In this document: piece by piece, positions 45,715 through 54,418 of the stretch
Layout: every line of letters begins with the position of its first letter
How positions within the stretch are numbered: the stretch's first letter is position 1
Assembly: GCA_903851415.1 (NCBI GenBank)
Contig: CAINOE010000133.1
Coordinates: 1 to 61,595, forward strand
Source: an uncultured Rhodopila sp.
Lineage (GTDB): Bacteria; Pseudomonadota; Alphaproteobacteria; Acetobacterales; Acetobacteraceae
Direction of reading: 5' to 3'
Length of the DNA stretch: 61,595 nucleotides
The notes under the pieces: generated by a model
Database searches by the model: none
What the model was told of the DNA's origin: nothing
Seen by the model: the letters and a program-made list of their open reading frames with translations, nothing else
Program-made: the position numbers and the translations under genes

Positions 45715-46641
45715 ATGGCAACGGTCTTCATCGACGGCGAGTCCGGCACCACCGGCCTCGGCATCCGGGAGCGTCTGGCGGCGCTGCCGCAAATCACGCT
45801 GAAAAGCCTGCCGTTCGAGCTTCGCCGCGATCCCGCCGCCCGCCGCGACATCATGACCGAGGCGGACCTGATCGTCCTCTGCCTGCCCGACGACGCCGCG
45901 CGCGAGTCGGCCGCGATGGCCGCCAGCCTCGGCCGCGACGCGCCGAAGGTGCTGGACGCGAGCACGGCGCACCGCACGGCGCCGGGCTGGGTCTACGGGT
46001 TCGCCGAACTCGCCGCCGGCCAGGCCGAGGCGATCGCGGCGGCGCAGACTGTCGCCAACCCCGGCTGCTATCCGACCGGCGCCATCGGCCTGATCCGCCC
46101 GCTGGTCGATGCCGGGCTGCTGCCGGCGGATTACCCGATCGCGATCAACGCCGTGTCCGGCTACTCCGGCGGCGGCAAGGCGATGATCCAGGCGCATGAG
46201 GCGGCGCACGGGCCGGCCTTCGAGCTGTACGGCCTCGGCCTGGAACACAAGCATGTGCCGGAGACGCAGCTTTACGGCGGCCTGACGCGGCGGCCGATTT
46301 TCGTGCCCTCGGTGGGGCATTTTTTGCAGGGGATGCTGGTGTCGGTGCCGCTGCACCTCGACACCCTGCCCGGCAAACCGGGTGCAGACGATCTGCGTTC
46401 CGCGCTGGAAGCCCGCTATGCCGGCTGCGGCCTGGTGCGCGTCCTGCCCGCCCCCGCCAGCGGCAAGCTGGAACCCGAGGCGCTGAACGACACCGACCGT
46501 CTGGAGTTGTACGTCTCGGCGAACGAGACCCACCGCCAGGCGGTCCTGGTTGCCCGGCTGGACAATCTGGGCAAGGGTGCCTCGGGCGCCGCCGTGCAGA
46601 ACATCGCCCTGATGCTGGGGCTGAAAACCGGAGTTGGCTGA
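45715..46641 (+). CDS. argC: N-acetyl-gamma-glutamyl-phosphate reductase
   Basis: A 308-residue enzyme of the short ArgC class, which reduces N-acetylglutamyl phosphate to the semialdehyde with NADPH in arginine synthesis. The N-terminal motif is [17 protein letters not shown], the catalytic Cys118 is in ANPGCYPTG, and a conserved GLEHKHVPE segment holds active-site residues. Length fits the short (type 2) group. The GGAAAGGAG-type site lies upstream. The gamma-carbonic anhydrase gene overlaps its stop by one base. Confidence 0.97.
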   Translation: MATVFIDGESGTTGLGIRERLAALPQITLKSLPFELRRDPAARRDIMTEADLIVLCLPDDAARESAAMAASLGRDAPKVLDASTAHRTAPGWVYGFAELAAGQAEAIAAAQTVANPGCYPTGAIGLIRPLVDAGLLPADYPIAINAVSGYSGGGKAMIQAHEAAHGPAFELYGLGLEHKHVPETQLYGGLTRRPIFVPSVGHFLQGMLVSVPLHLDTLPGKPGADDLRSALEARYAGCGLVRVLPAPASGKLEPEALNDTDRLELYVSANETHRQAVLVARLDNLGKGASGAAVQNIALMLGLKTGVG

Positions 46642-47195
46642 TGCCTGATTTGCCTGCCTGGCCGTACGGCACCGTTTTCTCGCTCGACGGCGTTACCCCG
46701 CGCATCGCGCCGGACGCCTTCATCGCCCCCACCGCCGCGGTCATCGGCGACGTGGAAATCGGCGCGGAATCCGGCATCTGGTTCCACTGCCTGCTGCGCG
46801 GCGATATGGGCAGCATCCGCGTCGGCCAGCGGACCAATATCCAGGACGGAACCGTCGTCCATATCCACTCCGGCGGCCTGGACACCTTCATCGGCGATGA
46901 TGTCACCATCGGCCACAGCGCGGTGATCCACGCCTGCACGCTGAAGAACCGCGCCTTCGTCGGCATCGGCGCGACAATCCTGGACGGCGCGGTGATCGAG
47001 GAAGGCGGCATGCTCGCGGCCGGCGCTTTGCTGACTCCCGGGAAGGTCATCGGCCCGAATGAGATGTGGACCGGGTCGCCGGCTAAGCTGCGCCGGGTGA
47101 TGGATGCGGAGGAGCGGGGCAAATTCGACCGCAACGCGATCGAGTACCGCGAACTGGCGCGGAAGTTCCGGGGCGGGCTGAAGGTCGTCGGATAA
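46641..47195 (+). CDS. Gamma-class carbonic anhydrase-like hexapeptide protein
   Basis: A 184-residue left-handed beta-helix protein. The hexapeptide repeats (APTAAVIGDVEIG, SGIWFHCLLRGDMGSIRVG, TNIQDGTVVHIHSGG) and the metal-ligand His positions (HIHS and VTIGHSAVIHAC) are those of gamma carbonic anhydrases of the YrdA/CaiE group. It would interconvert CO2 and bicarbonate, though many members show little activity. TGATG coupling to argC suggests supply of bicarbonate for arginine or carbamoyl phosphate synthesis, which is inference. Confidence 0.95.
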   Translation: MPDLPAWPYGTVFSLDGVTPRIAPDAFIAPTAAVIGDVEIGAESGIWFHCLLRGDMGSIRVGQRTNIQDGTVVHIHSGGLDTFIGDDVTIGHSAVIHACTLKNRAFVGIGATILDGAVIEEGGMLAAGALLTPGKVIGPNEMWTGSPAKLRRVMDAEERGKFDRNAIEYRELARKFRGGLKVVG

Positions 47196-47258
47196 GTTTG
47201 CGGGTGTTTTACAACTGAACGTTGCTTATACTGTTCGGCGGCAACCCAGGCACGCCCG

Positions 47259-47462
47259 TTGGAACATCCGGCTCTTACGCACATCGAGAAGACCCTCGCC
47301 GAAGCCTACCGCAAGGAGATCGACCAGGAGGAGAATGTCTGGCGGTCCCTGCCGTTCTTCGCGGCAACGCTGGCGTTGCAGCTTGCGGCGATCTTCCAGG
47401 TCATCGCCCGCTTGCCGCCTATGGGAGACAATATGCTGTCGCGGCAGAACACAACCGCATGA
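47259..47462 (+). CDS. Small hypothetical protein, possibly a truncated gene
   Basis: A 67-residue protein from a TTG: a charged helix (HIEKTLAEAYRKEIDQEEN) followed by one membrane helix (LPFFAATLALQLAAIFQVI) and a stop soon after. It reads like the start of a longer membrane protein cut by a stop or frameshift. I do not recognise the family. The codon use of the first 50 codons is normal for this genome, so it is probably expressed or recently lost. Confidence 0.45.
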   Translation: MEHPALTHIEKTLAEAYRKEIDQEENVWRSLPFFAATLALQLAAIFQVIARLPPMGDNMLSRQNTTA

Positions 47463-47589
47463 TCAGGCCAAAGCGAGATAAGCGGCGCACCGATGCGGGA
47501 CAGTGTGTGACGGCCTCGATGATGACGACACTGCTTCTGGTGACAGTCGTGTTTGCCCGCTATATTTCCTGGCAAACCAGGAGACCAGC

Positions 47590-47796
47590 ATGGATCAGCC
47601 CACACCGGCACCGGATCGGTGTTCCAAGGGAACCAGCGCGGTCGACCGGTTGGTGGCGCCCCCCATGCGCGTTGTGACCAAGGGCTGGGGGTGGCCACGT
47701 CCGGATGAGGAAGCAACCGTCGAGGAACTCGAGAAAGCCAACCGCGAGCAAGCGGAAAGGCGCGAGCGACGCCGCGGGCCGTTCGGGTGGTGGTGA
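47590..47796 (+). CDS. Small hypothetical protein, charged C-terminus
   Basis: A 68-residue protein from an ATG with AGGAG eight bases upstream. The second half is a charged helix (EEATVEELEKANREQAERRE) ending RRGPFGWW. No family is recognised. It lies in the accessory stretch upstream of the helicase gene. Confidence 0.55.
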   Translation: MDQPTPAPDRCSKGTSAVDRLVAPPMRVVTKGWGWPRPDEEATVEELEKANREQAERRERRRGPFGWW

Positions 47797-47921
47797 GAAC
47801 CGGCAGAAGCGGCGGATAAGCCGATCGGCGGGCTGTCATTGTCCGCCGTCCCCCGGCGTATCCTGCCCGCAACCGGTCCGCACCGGGTTGCCGCGGCACC
47901 CGCCTCCGCCGAAGATGCCGC

Positions 47922-50900
47922 ATGGTTGTAACGCCGGAAACCGTGCGCCGGGTCATCCGCTCCTGGCTCGCCATCGAAGTGCTGACGCCGCACCGCATCA
48001 AGGCTGGATGGAGCGGCCTGGCCGCCGACAGGCACGGGCAACTGCGCGCGGAAAGCCCGTTGGCGCCGAACGATCCCGGCGAACCGGACATGCCGGACGA
48101 CTACGACGAGATCCCCTGGGCGGCGGACGCGTCCGAAACCCCGGACGATCCCGACCCGGATGACGAGGCCGACACGCAGCCCAAACGGCCCTGGTATCTG
48201 GTTGTCCTCGGGGCATCGCCGGCCAGGCTGGCGTTCGAGCACCTCGATGCCGCTTTCTCCGAAGCTGCGGATGACGGCGAAACCGGCCGCGTAACGGAGG
48301 GAGACATCGTCGCTGCCACGGCGGTGATCGATCAGTCCGGATTCCTGGTCCCCGATACAATCGCCGTCGCCTCCTTCGCGTGGGGCCTCGGTCATCTGCT
48401 CTCCGGCGGTTCCCCGGCCGATATGGCGGCGTGGGACGATCAGGAGGGCGACCTCAAGGCGCGTGCCGCCAGCATCCTGACCCCGACGGATCAGCTCGGA
48501 CGGCCGCAGCCGCTGACCTGGCGCGACCTGCGGGACGCTTCGCGCGACCTCGGCGACGAACTCCGCCTGCCCGCCGAGCTGTGGCAGGTGACGCCATGCG
48601 CCATCCGCATCATGGCGAGGCATCCGCCGCTGGCCGAGGTTCTCTCCGGCTTCGTGCTGTCCGATCTGCGGCGGGTGCTGCGCGAGGCGGATCAACTGCC
48701 GGCCGCGCTCTCGTCCTACCTCGGGTTGAATCCGCCGCGGCAGCCCCGGGATGCTTTGACCGACCGGGTGGGGTTGGCCAGCCTGCTGGAGCCGGGCCTG
48801 TTCCCGCTGGGCCGCTGGCCAGGACCGGGGTTGCATGCGCTGAACGTGCTGCAGCAGGCCGCCGTCAACGCCATCGTCCGCGACCTCGATCGCGGCGGCC
48901 TCGCGGCGGTGAACGGACCCCCGGGCACGGGCAAGACGACACTGCTGCGCGACCTCGTCGCCCGGGTCCTGGTATCCCGCGCCGATGCGCTGGCGCAAAC
49001 CGACCCGCTCGGCGACCTGTCGGGGCTGGACCTGATGGACTTCGCGATGGTGGCCGCCAGCAACAACAATACCGCGGTGGAGAACATCAGCCTGGAATTG
49101 CCCCTCCGCGCCAAGGCCCTCGACCGCTCGGTGTGGCGGGACGGCGGCCTGGAGTATTTCCGGCACACCGCCGACGCCGTGGGCAACCTGCCGCCCGGCA
49201 CCGCCGAGCAAGATCGCGCCTGGGGACTGATGGCCGCCCGGCTGGGCAAGGCCAGGCACCGGAAAGCGTTCTTCGCCACATTCTGGTGGGATCCGGACTG
49301 GGGTCTGAAAGACTGGCTCGACCTCGCCGGCTGGCCAGCCAATTGGCAGGATCAGCCGATGGGCAAACTGGCCGGGCTCGACCCGCCGCCACCCTGGCCC
49401 GAGGCCAGGGCGAACTGGCGCCGGGCGGTGGATGAGTTCTGCCTGGCACGGGACCGCTGCCGCCGGTTCCGGGATGAACTGGAAGGCATCCACGCCACCG
49501 GCTCCGAATTGACCCGGATCGAGGCGCAAAAGCCCGCCGCCCGCGGCCGCCTGGATGTCGCCGAGCGGGATCTTGCCTCCGCCGGGTTGGCCGCCGAGGC
49601 GGCGCGGATCGAGTACGACACGCTGGCCAAGCAGGTGGCAACCGAGCAGGCGAAGCTCGCCGCCCTGTCTTCCGTCGCCCCGTCCCGCTTCGCGAGGCTT
49701 TTCCAGACTCCGTCGTGGCGGGCGCATGAGGCCGCCATCCGCGAGCAGGTCGCCAGGCTGGACGCCGCGCAGGACGCGACCCGGGCGGCGGCCGGGCGGC
49801 TCGCGGAAGCAGCGGCGACCGAGGCGCAGTGCGCCTCCACCTGTCAGGCGGCCCGGCGGGACCTGGAAGCCTTGGTTGCCCGGGCGGCCGGGCTTGCGCT
49901 GACGCTGAAGGACACCCCATCGGCTGCCGGCGATGCCTTGCCCGGCCCGGGATTCTGGGAGCAGCCGGACGCCGATTTGCACCGCGCGGCGCCCTGGAAC
50001 GGCGGCGCGTTCCGCGATGCCCGCGACGCGCTGTTCGTCGCCGCGGTCCGGCTGCACCGGGCGTTCATCGTCGCGGCGGCACGCAGGATCAAGCCGGCGC
50101 TGAACGCCGTGGCCAGGGCCGCCGTCAACCCCTCGGCGCCGCGGCCCGAAGCCGCCGACTGGGGCCTGTTCTTCCTGGTGGTGCCCGTGGTCTCGACCAC
50201 GTTCGCCTCGGTCGGGCGGATGTTCCAGGGCTTCGGCGCCGCCGAACTCGGCTGGCTGCTGATCGACGAGGCCGGACAGGCGGCGCCGCAGGCCGCCGTG
50301 GGCGCGATCTGGCGGGCCCGGCGGGCGGTGGTCATCGGCGATCCGCTGCAAATCGAGCCGGTGGTCACCACGCCCGCCCGCACCACGCGGCTGATCTTCG
50401 AAAGCCACCACGCCGAAGCGGCGCCCTGGTCGGCGCCGGAGCAGTCGGCGCAGACGCTGGCCGATAGAGCGAGCGCGATCCAGGGGCGGTTTCGCGTGGC
50501 GGACGGGGAACCGGGGCGGGAGGAGCGGATCACCGGCATGCCGCTGCTGGTCCACCGGCGCTGCGAGCAGCCGATGTTCGGATTGGCGAACGCGATCGCC
50601 TACGACAACCGCATGGTTTACGCGACGGTCGCCGAAGCCTCGCCGATACGCGCGCATCTCGGCCCCTCGGCCTGGATCGATGTCGATGCGCCGTCGCGGG
50701 ACAAGTGGGTGCCGGCGGAGGGCGAGCTGATCGCCGCGGCGATTGCCGGCCTGTGCGGGGTGCTGCGCGGGGCGCCGGACCTGTTCGTCATCTGCCCGTT
50801 CAGGCAGCCGGCCGCGGACCTGAGGGCGTTGCTGCTGCGGACGCCGGGCGTGCTGCCGGGGCTGAAGAAAACGGTCCGCGAGGCCTGGATCGATCGCCGC

Positions 50901-51167
50901 ATCGGCACCGTGCATACCTTCCAGGGCAAGGAGGCCGAGGCGGTGATCCTGATGCTCGGGGCCGGGCGCGGCGCCCGGGAAGGTTCCCGGACCTGGGCCG
51001 GGCGGACGCCGAACCTGCTGAACGTTGCCGCCACGCGCGCCCGGCGGGCGTTGTATGTGGTTGGCAACCGGGCGGAGTGGCAGGGCGCCGGTTTCTTCCG
51101 GGAGGCGGCGAGACTGTTGCCGCACAGGTCGGGGCGGGACTGGTTCCCGGGGGAGGGAGATAGCTGA
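47922..51167 (+). CDS. Stand-alone SF1 (UPF1/DNA2-like) helicase
   Basis: A 1081-residue protein. Walker A GPPGTGKTTLLRDLV is near residue 332, Walker B LLIDEAGQAA near 779, and later SF1 motifs are VHTFQGKEAEAV (near 1000) and NVAATRARRALYVV (near 1035). A long coiled-coil insert (about residues 500-660, LTRIEAQKPAARGR and onward) splits the core, as in many UPF1-like bacterial helicases. No nuclease domain is visible. The first 300 residues match nothing I know. Proteins like this occur in defence and repair contexts, and here it is followed by a toxin-antitoxin pair, but a defence role is only inference. Confidence 0.85.
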   Translation: MVVTPETVRRVIRSWLAIEVLTPHRIKAGWSGLAADRHGQLRAESPLAPNDPGEPDMPDDYDEIPWAADASETPDDPDPDDEADTQPKRPWYLVVLGASPARLAFEHLDAAFSEAADDGETGRVTEGDIVAATAVIDQSGFLVPDTIAVASFAWGLGHLLSGGSPADMAAWDDQEGDLKARAASILTPTDQLGRPQPLTWRDLRDASRDLGDELRLPAELWQVTPCAIRIMARHPPLAEVLSGFVLSDLRRVLREADQLPAALSSYLGLNPPRQPRDALTDRVGLASLLEPGLFPLGRWPGPGLHALNVLQQAAVNAIVRDLDRGGLAAVNGPPGTGKTTLLRDLVARVLVSRADALAQTDPLGDLSGLDLMDFAMVAASNNNTAVENISLELPLRAKALDRSVWRDGGLEYFRHTADAVGNLPPGTAEQDRAWGLMAARLGKARHRKAFFATFWWDPDWGLKDWLDLAGWPANWQDQPMGKLAGLDPPPPWPEARANWRRAVDEFCLARDRCRRFRDELEGIHATGSELTRIEAQKPAARGRLDVAERDLASAGLAAEAARIEYDTLAKQVATEQAKLAALSSVAPSRFARLFQTPSWRAHEAAIREQVARLDAAQDATRAAAGRLAEAAATEAQCASTCQAARRDLEALVARAAGLALTLKDTPSAAGDALPGPGFWEQPDADLHRAAPWNGGAFRDARDALFVAAVRLHRAFIVAAARRIKPALNAVARAAVNPSAPRPEAADWGLFFLVVPVVSTTFASVGRMFQGFGAAELGWLLIDEAGQAAPQAAVGAIWRARRAVVIGDPLQIEPVVTTPARTTRLIFESHHAEAAPWSAPEQSAQTLADRASAIQGRFRVADGEPGREERITGMPLLVHRRCEQPMFGLANAIAYDNRMVYATVAEASPIRAHLGPSAWIDVDAPSRDKWVPAEGELIAAAIAGLCGVLRGAPDLFVICPFRQPAADLRALLLRTPGVLPGLKKTVREAWIDRRIGTVHTFQGKEAEAVILMLGAGRGAREGSRTWAGRTPNLLNVAATRARRALYVVGNRAEWQGAGFFREAARLLPHRSGRDWFPGEGDS

Positions 51168-51278
51168 GCGGAGATGCGTGCGACCCGGCAGCATGCCGCA
51201 AGACCTCGAACGCCGAGCAAGGGCACTTTGTCATGATGTGTTTGAAAAGCTTCTCGGTCCATTAGTAATTTGTCTGCT

Positions 51279-51449
51279 ATGCAGATCTCACTGACCCCCG
51301 AGATGCAAGCCTGTATCAATGCTCGCGTCGCCGGCGGCGTCTTCGTGTCGGCGGAGGAAGCTCTGGCACAGGTCGAACGGGGTGAATTCCTGACGCGGGA
51401 AGAACATCGCGCCCGGACCGCGGCGCTTCTCGCCTCGTTCAAGGATTGA
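51279..51449 (+). CDS. ParD-like antitoxin
   Basis: A 56-residue protein, MQISLTPEMQACINARVAGG then FVSAEEALAQVERGE, resembling the short ribbon-helix-helix ParD/CopG antitoxins that bind the operator and the toxin. Its length is short for ParD. Its stop overlaps the toxin start (TTGA), so the two are coupled. It is the upstream gene of the pair, the usual order. Confidence 0.8.
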   Translation: MQISLTPEMQACINARVAGGVFVSAEEALAQVERGEFLTREEHRARTAALLASFKD

Positions 51450-51769
51450 AAACGCGCCTTGTCATCGCGCCGGCGGCCGCGGCCGACACGGAACAAATCC
51501 TTACCTATCTGGCAGAGCAGGCCGGCAAACGGACAGCTTCGAAATACGCAGGCCGGTTCGAACGCCACTATGACCGAATCGGAGACTTTCCGGCCAGCGG
51601 AGCGCCCCGGCAAGCCCTTGGTGCGAACATACGCATTGGGATAGTTCCACCTTACACCTTAAATATAGTGATCTATCGGCATCTGGCGGGAAGCGAAACG
51701 GCAACTGTGCTCAGGATCGTGCATGGCCGCCGAGACATTACCCGGGCACTTCTTCGGGGTGGTCCATGA
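51446..51769 (+). CDS. ParE/RelE-family toxin
   Basis: A 107-residue protein of the RelE/ParE fold, with the N-terminal helix ADTEQILTYLAEQAGKRTA and the later IGDFPASGAPRQALG and VLRIVHGRRDI typical of ParE gyrase-poisoning toxins. It starts at a TTG overlapping the antitoxin stop. ParE members act on DNA gyrase, RelE members cleave mRNA; the sequence favours ParE. Confidence 0.88.
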   Translation: MKTRLVIAPAAAADTEQILTYLAEQAGKRTASKYAGRFERHYDRIGDFPASGAPRQALGANIRIGIVPPYTLNIVIYRHLAGSETATVLRIVHGRRDITRALLRGGP

Positions 51770-51853
51770 TCAGGTGACCCATCGGCAGATTGTTCTTGCT
51801 TTACCCCGCAACCGTCGCTAGAACAAATCAGGAAACCAGACGGGACCCGACCC

Positions 51854-52459
51854 ATGCACCCCTTTGCGCACCCCTTTGCGAACCGCGCGCCAACCATCAC
51901 CGCCGTGATCCTGGACAAAATCCTCGCCTTTCTCGCCCCGCTCTTCCTGCAAGCCGCGTCAGGCGACGCCGCCGCCGCCCGGGAAGCCGCCCGCGCCCTG
52001 CTGGCCGAACACAATCCCCGCACCGACAGGGAACTGCGCCGCGCCGCGCTGATCATCGCCTTCGATTTCGGCGCCCTCGACGCCCTCAGCCGCTCGGTCG
52101 CCGATGACCTGACGCTGAACCAGGTGCTGCGCCTGCGCGGCAACGCCAACGCGCTCAACCGCGCCTCCCTGCAAAACCAGAAGGCGCTGGACGCGCTGCA
52201 ACAACTGGAACCCGAACCATCGGAAGCCGCCGCCGATATCCCCGCCAGCCTGGAACCCGCGGACCTCGCCAGCTTCGCCCGCGCCGAGGCGCCGCTATCC
52301 CGCCAGCAGCGCCGCGCCGCCGAACGGCAGGCGGAGAAGGCCCGGCAACGGCAGCAGGAACAGGATCGCCTGGCGCAGCGCGCCGCCCGGGTCGCCGCCC
52401 GCCACGCCCCGGCCGCGCAGCCTCAGCCTCCCTACCAGGCCAGTTCCTTGCCGGTGTAG
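51854..52459 (+). CDS. Hypothetical protein with charged, disordered C-terminus
   Basis: A 201-residue protein with an N-terminal alpha-helical domain (residues 15-110: ITAVILDKILAFLAPLFLQA, then FDFGALDALSRSVADDL) and a C-terminal tail rich in Gln, Arg and Ala. I do not recognise the family. Its 3' end overlaps the convergent SDR gene by 28 bases. Confidence 0.65.
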   Translation: MHPFAHPFANRAPTITAVILDKILAFLAPLFLQAASGDAAAAREAARALLAEHNPRTDRELRRAALIIAFDFGALDALSRSVADDLTLNQVLRLRGNANALNRASLQNQKALDALQQLEPEPSEAAADIPASLEPADLASFARAEAPLSRQQRRAAERQAEKARQRQQEQDRLAQRAARVAARHAPAAQPQPPYQASSLPV

Positions 52460-53130
52460 TCGAGAAACCGGTGCCCGTGCTTCGCCGCCTGCTGCTCGAT
52501 CACCGTCACCATGCCCGCGGCACTTTCCTCCACTGAAACCGGCGCCGCCGCGCCGCCCATGTCGGTGGAAACCCAGCCCGGGTGAAGCGACAGAACCGTC
52601 AGGTTGCGGCCGCGCAATTCCACCGCCAATCCGCGCGTCAGGGAGTTCAGCGCCGCCTTGCTCGCCCGGTAGAGCTCGTGCCCGCCGCCGTTCAGCGCAA
52701 TGCTGCCCATCACGGAGGATGTGAAAGCCAGCACGCCGGACCCCGCGCGCAGGTTCGCGGCCAAAGACCGCGCCAGCCGCACCGGCGCGACGGCATTGGT
52801 GTACATCAGGGCGCCGGTCTCCTCGACTGTCGCCACGCTGGCGTTGCGGTGGTCCGGCCCCGACACCCCGGCGTTGATCAGCGCCGCGTCCAGCATCTTG
52901 CCGCCGAGCGTCGCGGCGAAGCCGTCCACGGCGGCGGGATCGTTCATCTCAAGGCCCGACACCGTCAACTGCCCCGGATGGATTTCCGCGAGGTCCTGCA
53001 GCGCCGCCGCCTGCTCCGGGCGCCGGGCGGTCGCGATCACGTCCCAGCCGCGGGCCAGGAACTCCTGCACCACGCCGAGGCCGATTCCCCGATTGGCGCC
53101 CACGACAAGCGCCAGCTTTTGTCCTGCCAT
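52432..53130 (-). CDS. SDR-family oxidoreductase
   Basis: A 232-residue short-chain dehydrogenase/reductase. The cofactor motif is GANRGIGLG near the N-terminus, and the catalytic Tyr-x-x-x-Lys is YRASKAAL, with Ser upstream in AFTSSVMGSI. The Arg before the motif's third turn (TARRPEQA) suggests NADPH. The physiological substrate is unknown. It converges with, and overlaps, the hypothetical gene. Confidence 0.93.
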   Translation of the reverse strand: MAGQKLALVVGANRGIGLGVVQEFLARGWDVIATARRPEQAAALQDLAEIHPGQLTVSGLEMNDPAAVDGFAATLGGKMLDAALINAGVSGPDHRNASVATVEETGALMYTNAVAPVRLARSLAANLRAGSGVLAFTSSVMGSIALNGGGHELYRASKAALNSLTRGLAVELRGRNLTVLSLHPGWVSTDMGGAAAPVSVEESAAGMVTVIEQQAAKHGHRFLDYTGKELAW

Positions 53131-53446
53131 TTCCTCGATCCTTTCCGGTTCAGCCTCTGTTCGCCACGTCCGGCGATGCCAACTCTATTACCCGTCTCCG
53201 CGGACATGTGCGTGATCCCGGGTCCGTAAAGCGGAAAATTCTGAGCTACTATCAGGTTGCATTTCCGTGCTATCTTGCACGCGGCCTTCGCCTCGGGATG
53301 ACATCGGCCGCCGTTGCGCGCAGGATCGGTTCCCCCAAAGCCTGATTGGCCAAAGCCCCCGGGCAGTTAGCTGCGATAAAAGAATTATTCGCTTGTGACA
53401 GCAAAATCGGCGTATCCCATGTGACCTCTCAACCGGAGTGACAGGC
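53131..53446. other. 316-bp intergenic region between divergent SDR and GGDEF genes
   Basis: No coding sequence or RNA is recognised. The region probably holds two divergent promoters; no clear -35/-10 pair or operator stands out. Confidence 0.5.
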
Positions 53447-54349
53447 GTGCTCCTCAGCGGCGACTATGACGGCTCCATCGTCGCGATACTGGAGAGTCTG
53501 CGCGCAACCGCGGACCTCGAAGGTCTCGCCGTGCTTGAGCTGGCGGAAACCGACCTGCCGGTTCCCTATAGCGTCGGAGCCGCCGGCCAGGGCACCGTCG
53601 CCATCGGGCGCGGCCTGCTGCTTGGCCGACCGGGAACCACCGCTCATGCCATCGCCCCGGACGGGCGCTCGATCCTGGCGTGCCCGCTGATTTTGCCGCC
53701 GTCGCGCCCCGGCGGCGTGGTGTTCTGGCGTGCCCCGCGCGCCCGGCCGTGGACCGACGGCGACCACAGCCTCGCCGCCTCCGTCGCGATGCTGCTCAAT
53801 CTCGCCCTCAGTGCCAGCGCCGGCCAGATCGGCATTGACCGCCTGACCGGCATTCCCAACCGCCGCTGGTTTCTCGACGAAGCCGAACGGCATGTCGAGC
53901 GGCTGGACGGAGACGGCCTGATCGGAACGCTGTGCCTGATCGATATCGACGACATGCGGCGGCTGAACCTGGCCGCGGGCCGCGAGTACGGCGATCGCGT
54001 CCTTGTCCGCATGGCCAGTCAACTTCGTGCCATGATCCGCCCCGGCGATGTCGTCGCCCGCATCGGCGCCGACACCTTCGCCGTCTGGCAGACCGGCGTG
54101 GACCAGCTCACCGCGGCCGAGCGGGCCGAAACTTTGTGCTCGCTCGGGCTGTTCCAGGATGTGCCGGACGGTTATGCTGTCACCTTCTCCATCGGTATCG
54201 CCAGCCGTGGCGCAGGCGGCGGCGAGGATGTCCGCAGCCTGCTGCGGCGGGCGCAAATGGCCGTGCGGGAGATCAAAAGCATCGGCGGGGGTGGCTGGAG
54301 AGTGTCGCAACCCCGGGCCGTGCAGCGCGGTTCCGGCCCGGCGGGGTGA
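53447..54349 (+). CDS. Degenerate GGDEF-domain protein
   Basis: A 300-residue protein with a GAF-like N-terminal region (about residues 1-125) and a C-terminal GGDEF-type domain (about 135-290). The start of the domain is normal (DRLTGIPNRRWFLDEAE) and IDIDDMRRLN is close to the metal site. But the GGDEF loop reads IGADTF, so diguanylate cyclase activity is unlikely. It may bind GTP or act as a pseudo-enzyme sensor. The GTG at 53447 fits a GGAG eight bases before it; a GTG nine bases earlier is possible. Confidence 0.8.
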   Translation: MLLSGDYDGSIVAILESLRATADLEGLAVLELAETDLPVPYSVGAAGQGTVAIGRGLLLGRPGTTAHAIAPDGRSILACPLILPPSRPGGVVFWRAPRARPWTDGDHSLAASVAMLLNLALSASAGQIGIDRLTGIPNRRWFLDEAERHVERLDGDGLIGTLCLIDIDDMRRLNLAAGREYGDRVLVRMASQLRAMIRPGDVVARIGADTFAVWQTGVDQLTAAERAETLCSLGLFQDVPDGYAVTFSIGIASRGAGGGEDVRSLLRRAQMAVREIKSIGGGGWRVSQPRAVQRGSGPAG

Positions 54350-54418
54350 AAAATACGAAAAGGGGGTCGCAAAACGCATTCCGTGCTTGCCCGGCTGCTT
54401 AAGCCGGATGACAATCCA

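Noticed and set aside
47595..51194. A 1199-codon open frame on the minus strand opposite the helicase
   Set aside because: It is a GC-rich antisense shadow: Arg/Gln/Pro/Gly-rich composition, no motif, and the plus strand carries all SF1 helicase motifs.
52200..52230. A PEP motif in the hypothetical protein at 51854 as a PEP-CTERM signal
   Set aside because: It is not near the C-terminus and is not followed by a membrane helix and basic residues.
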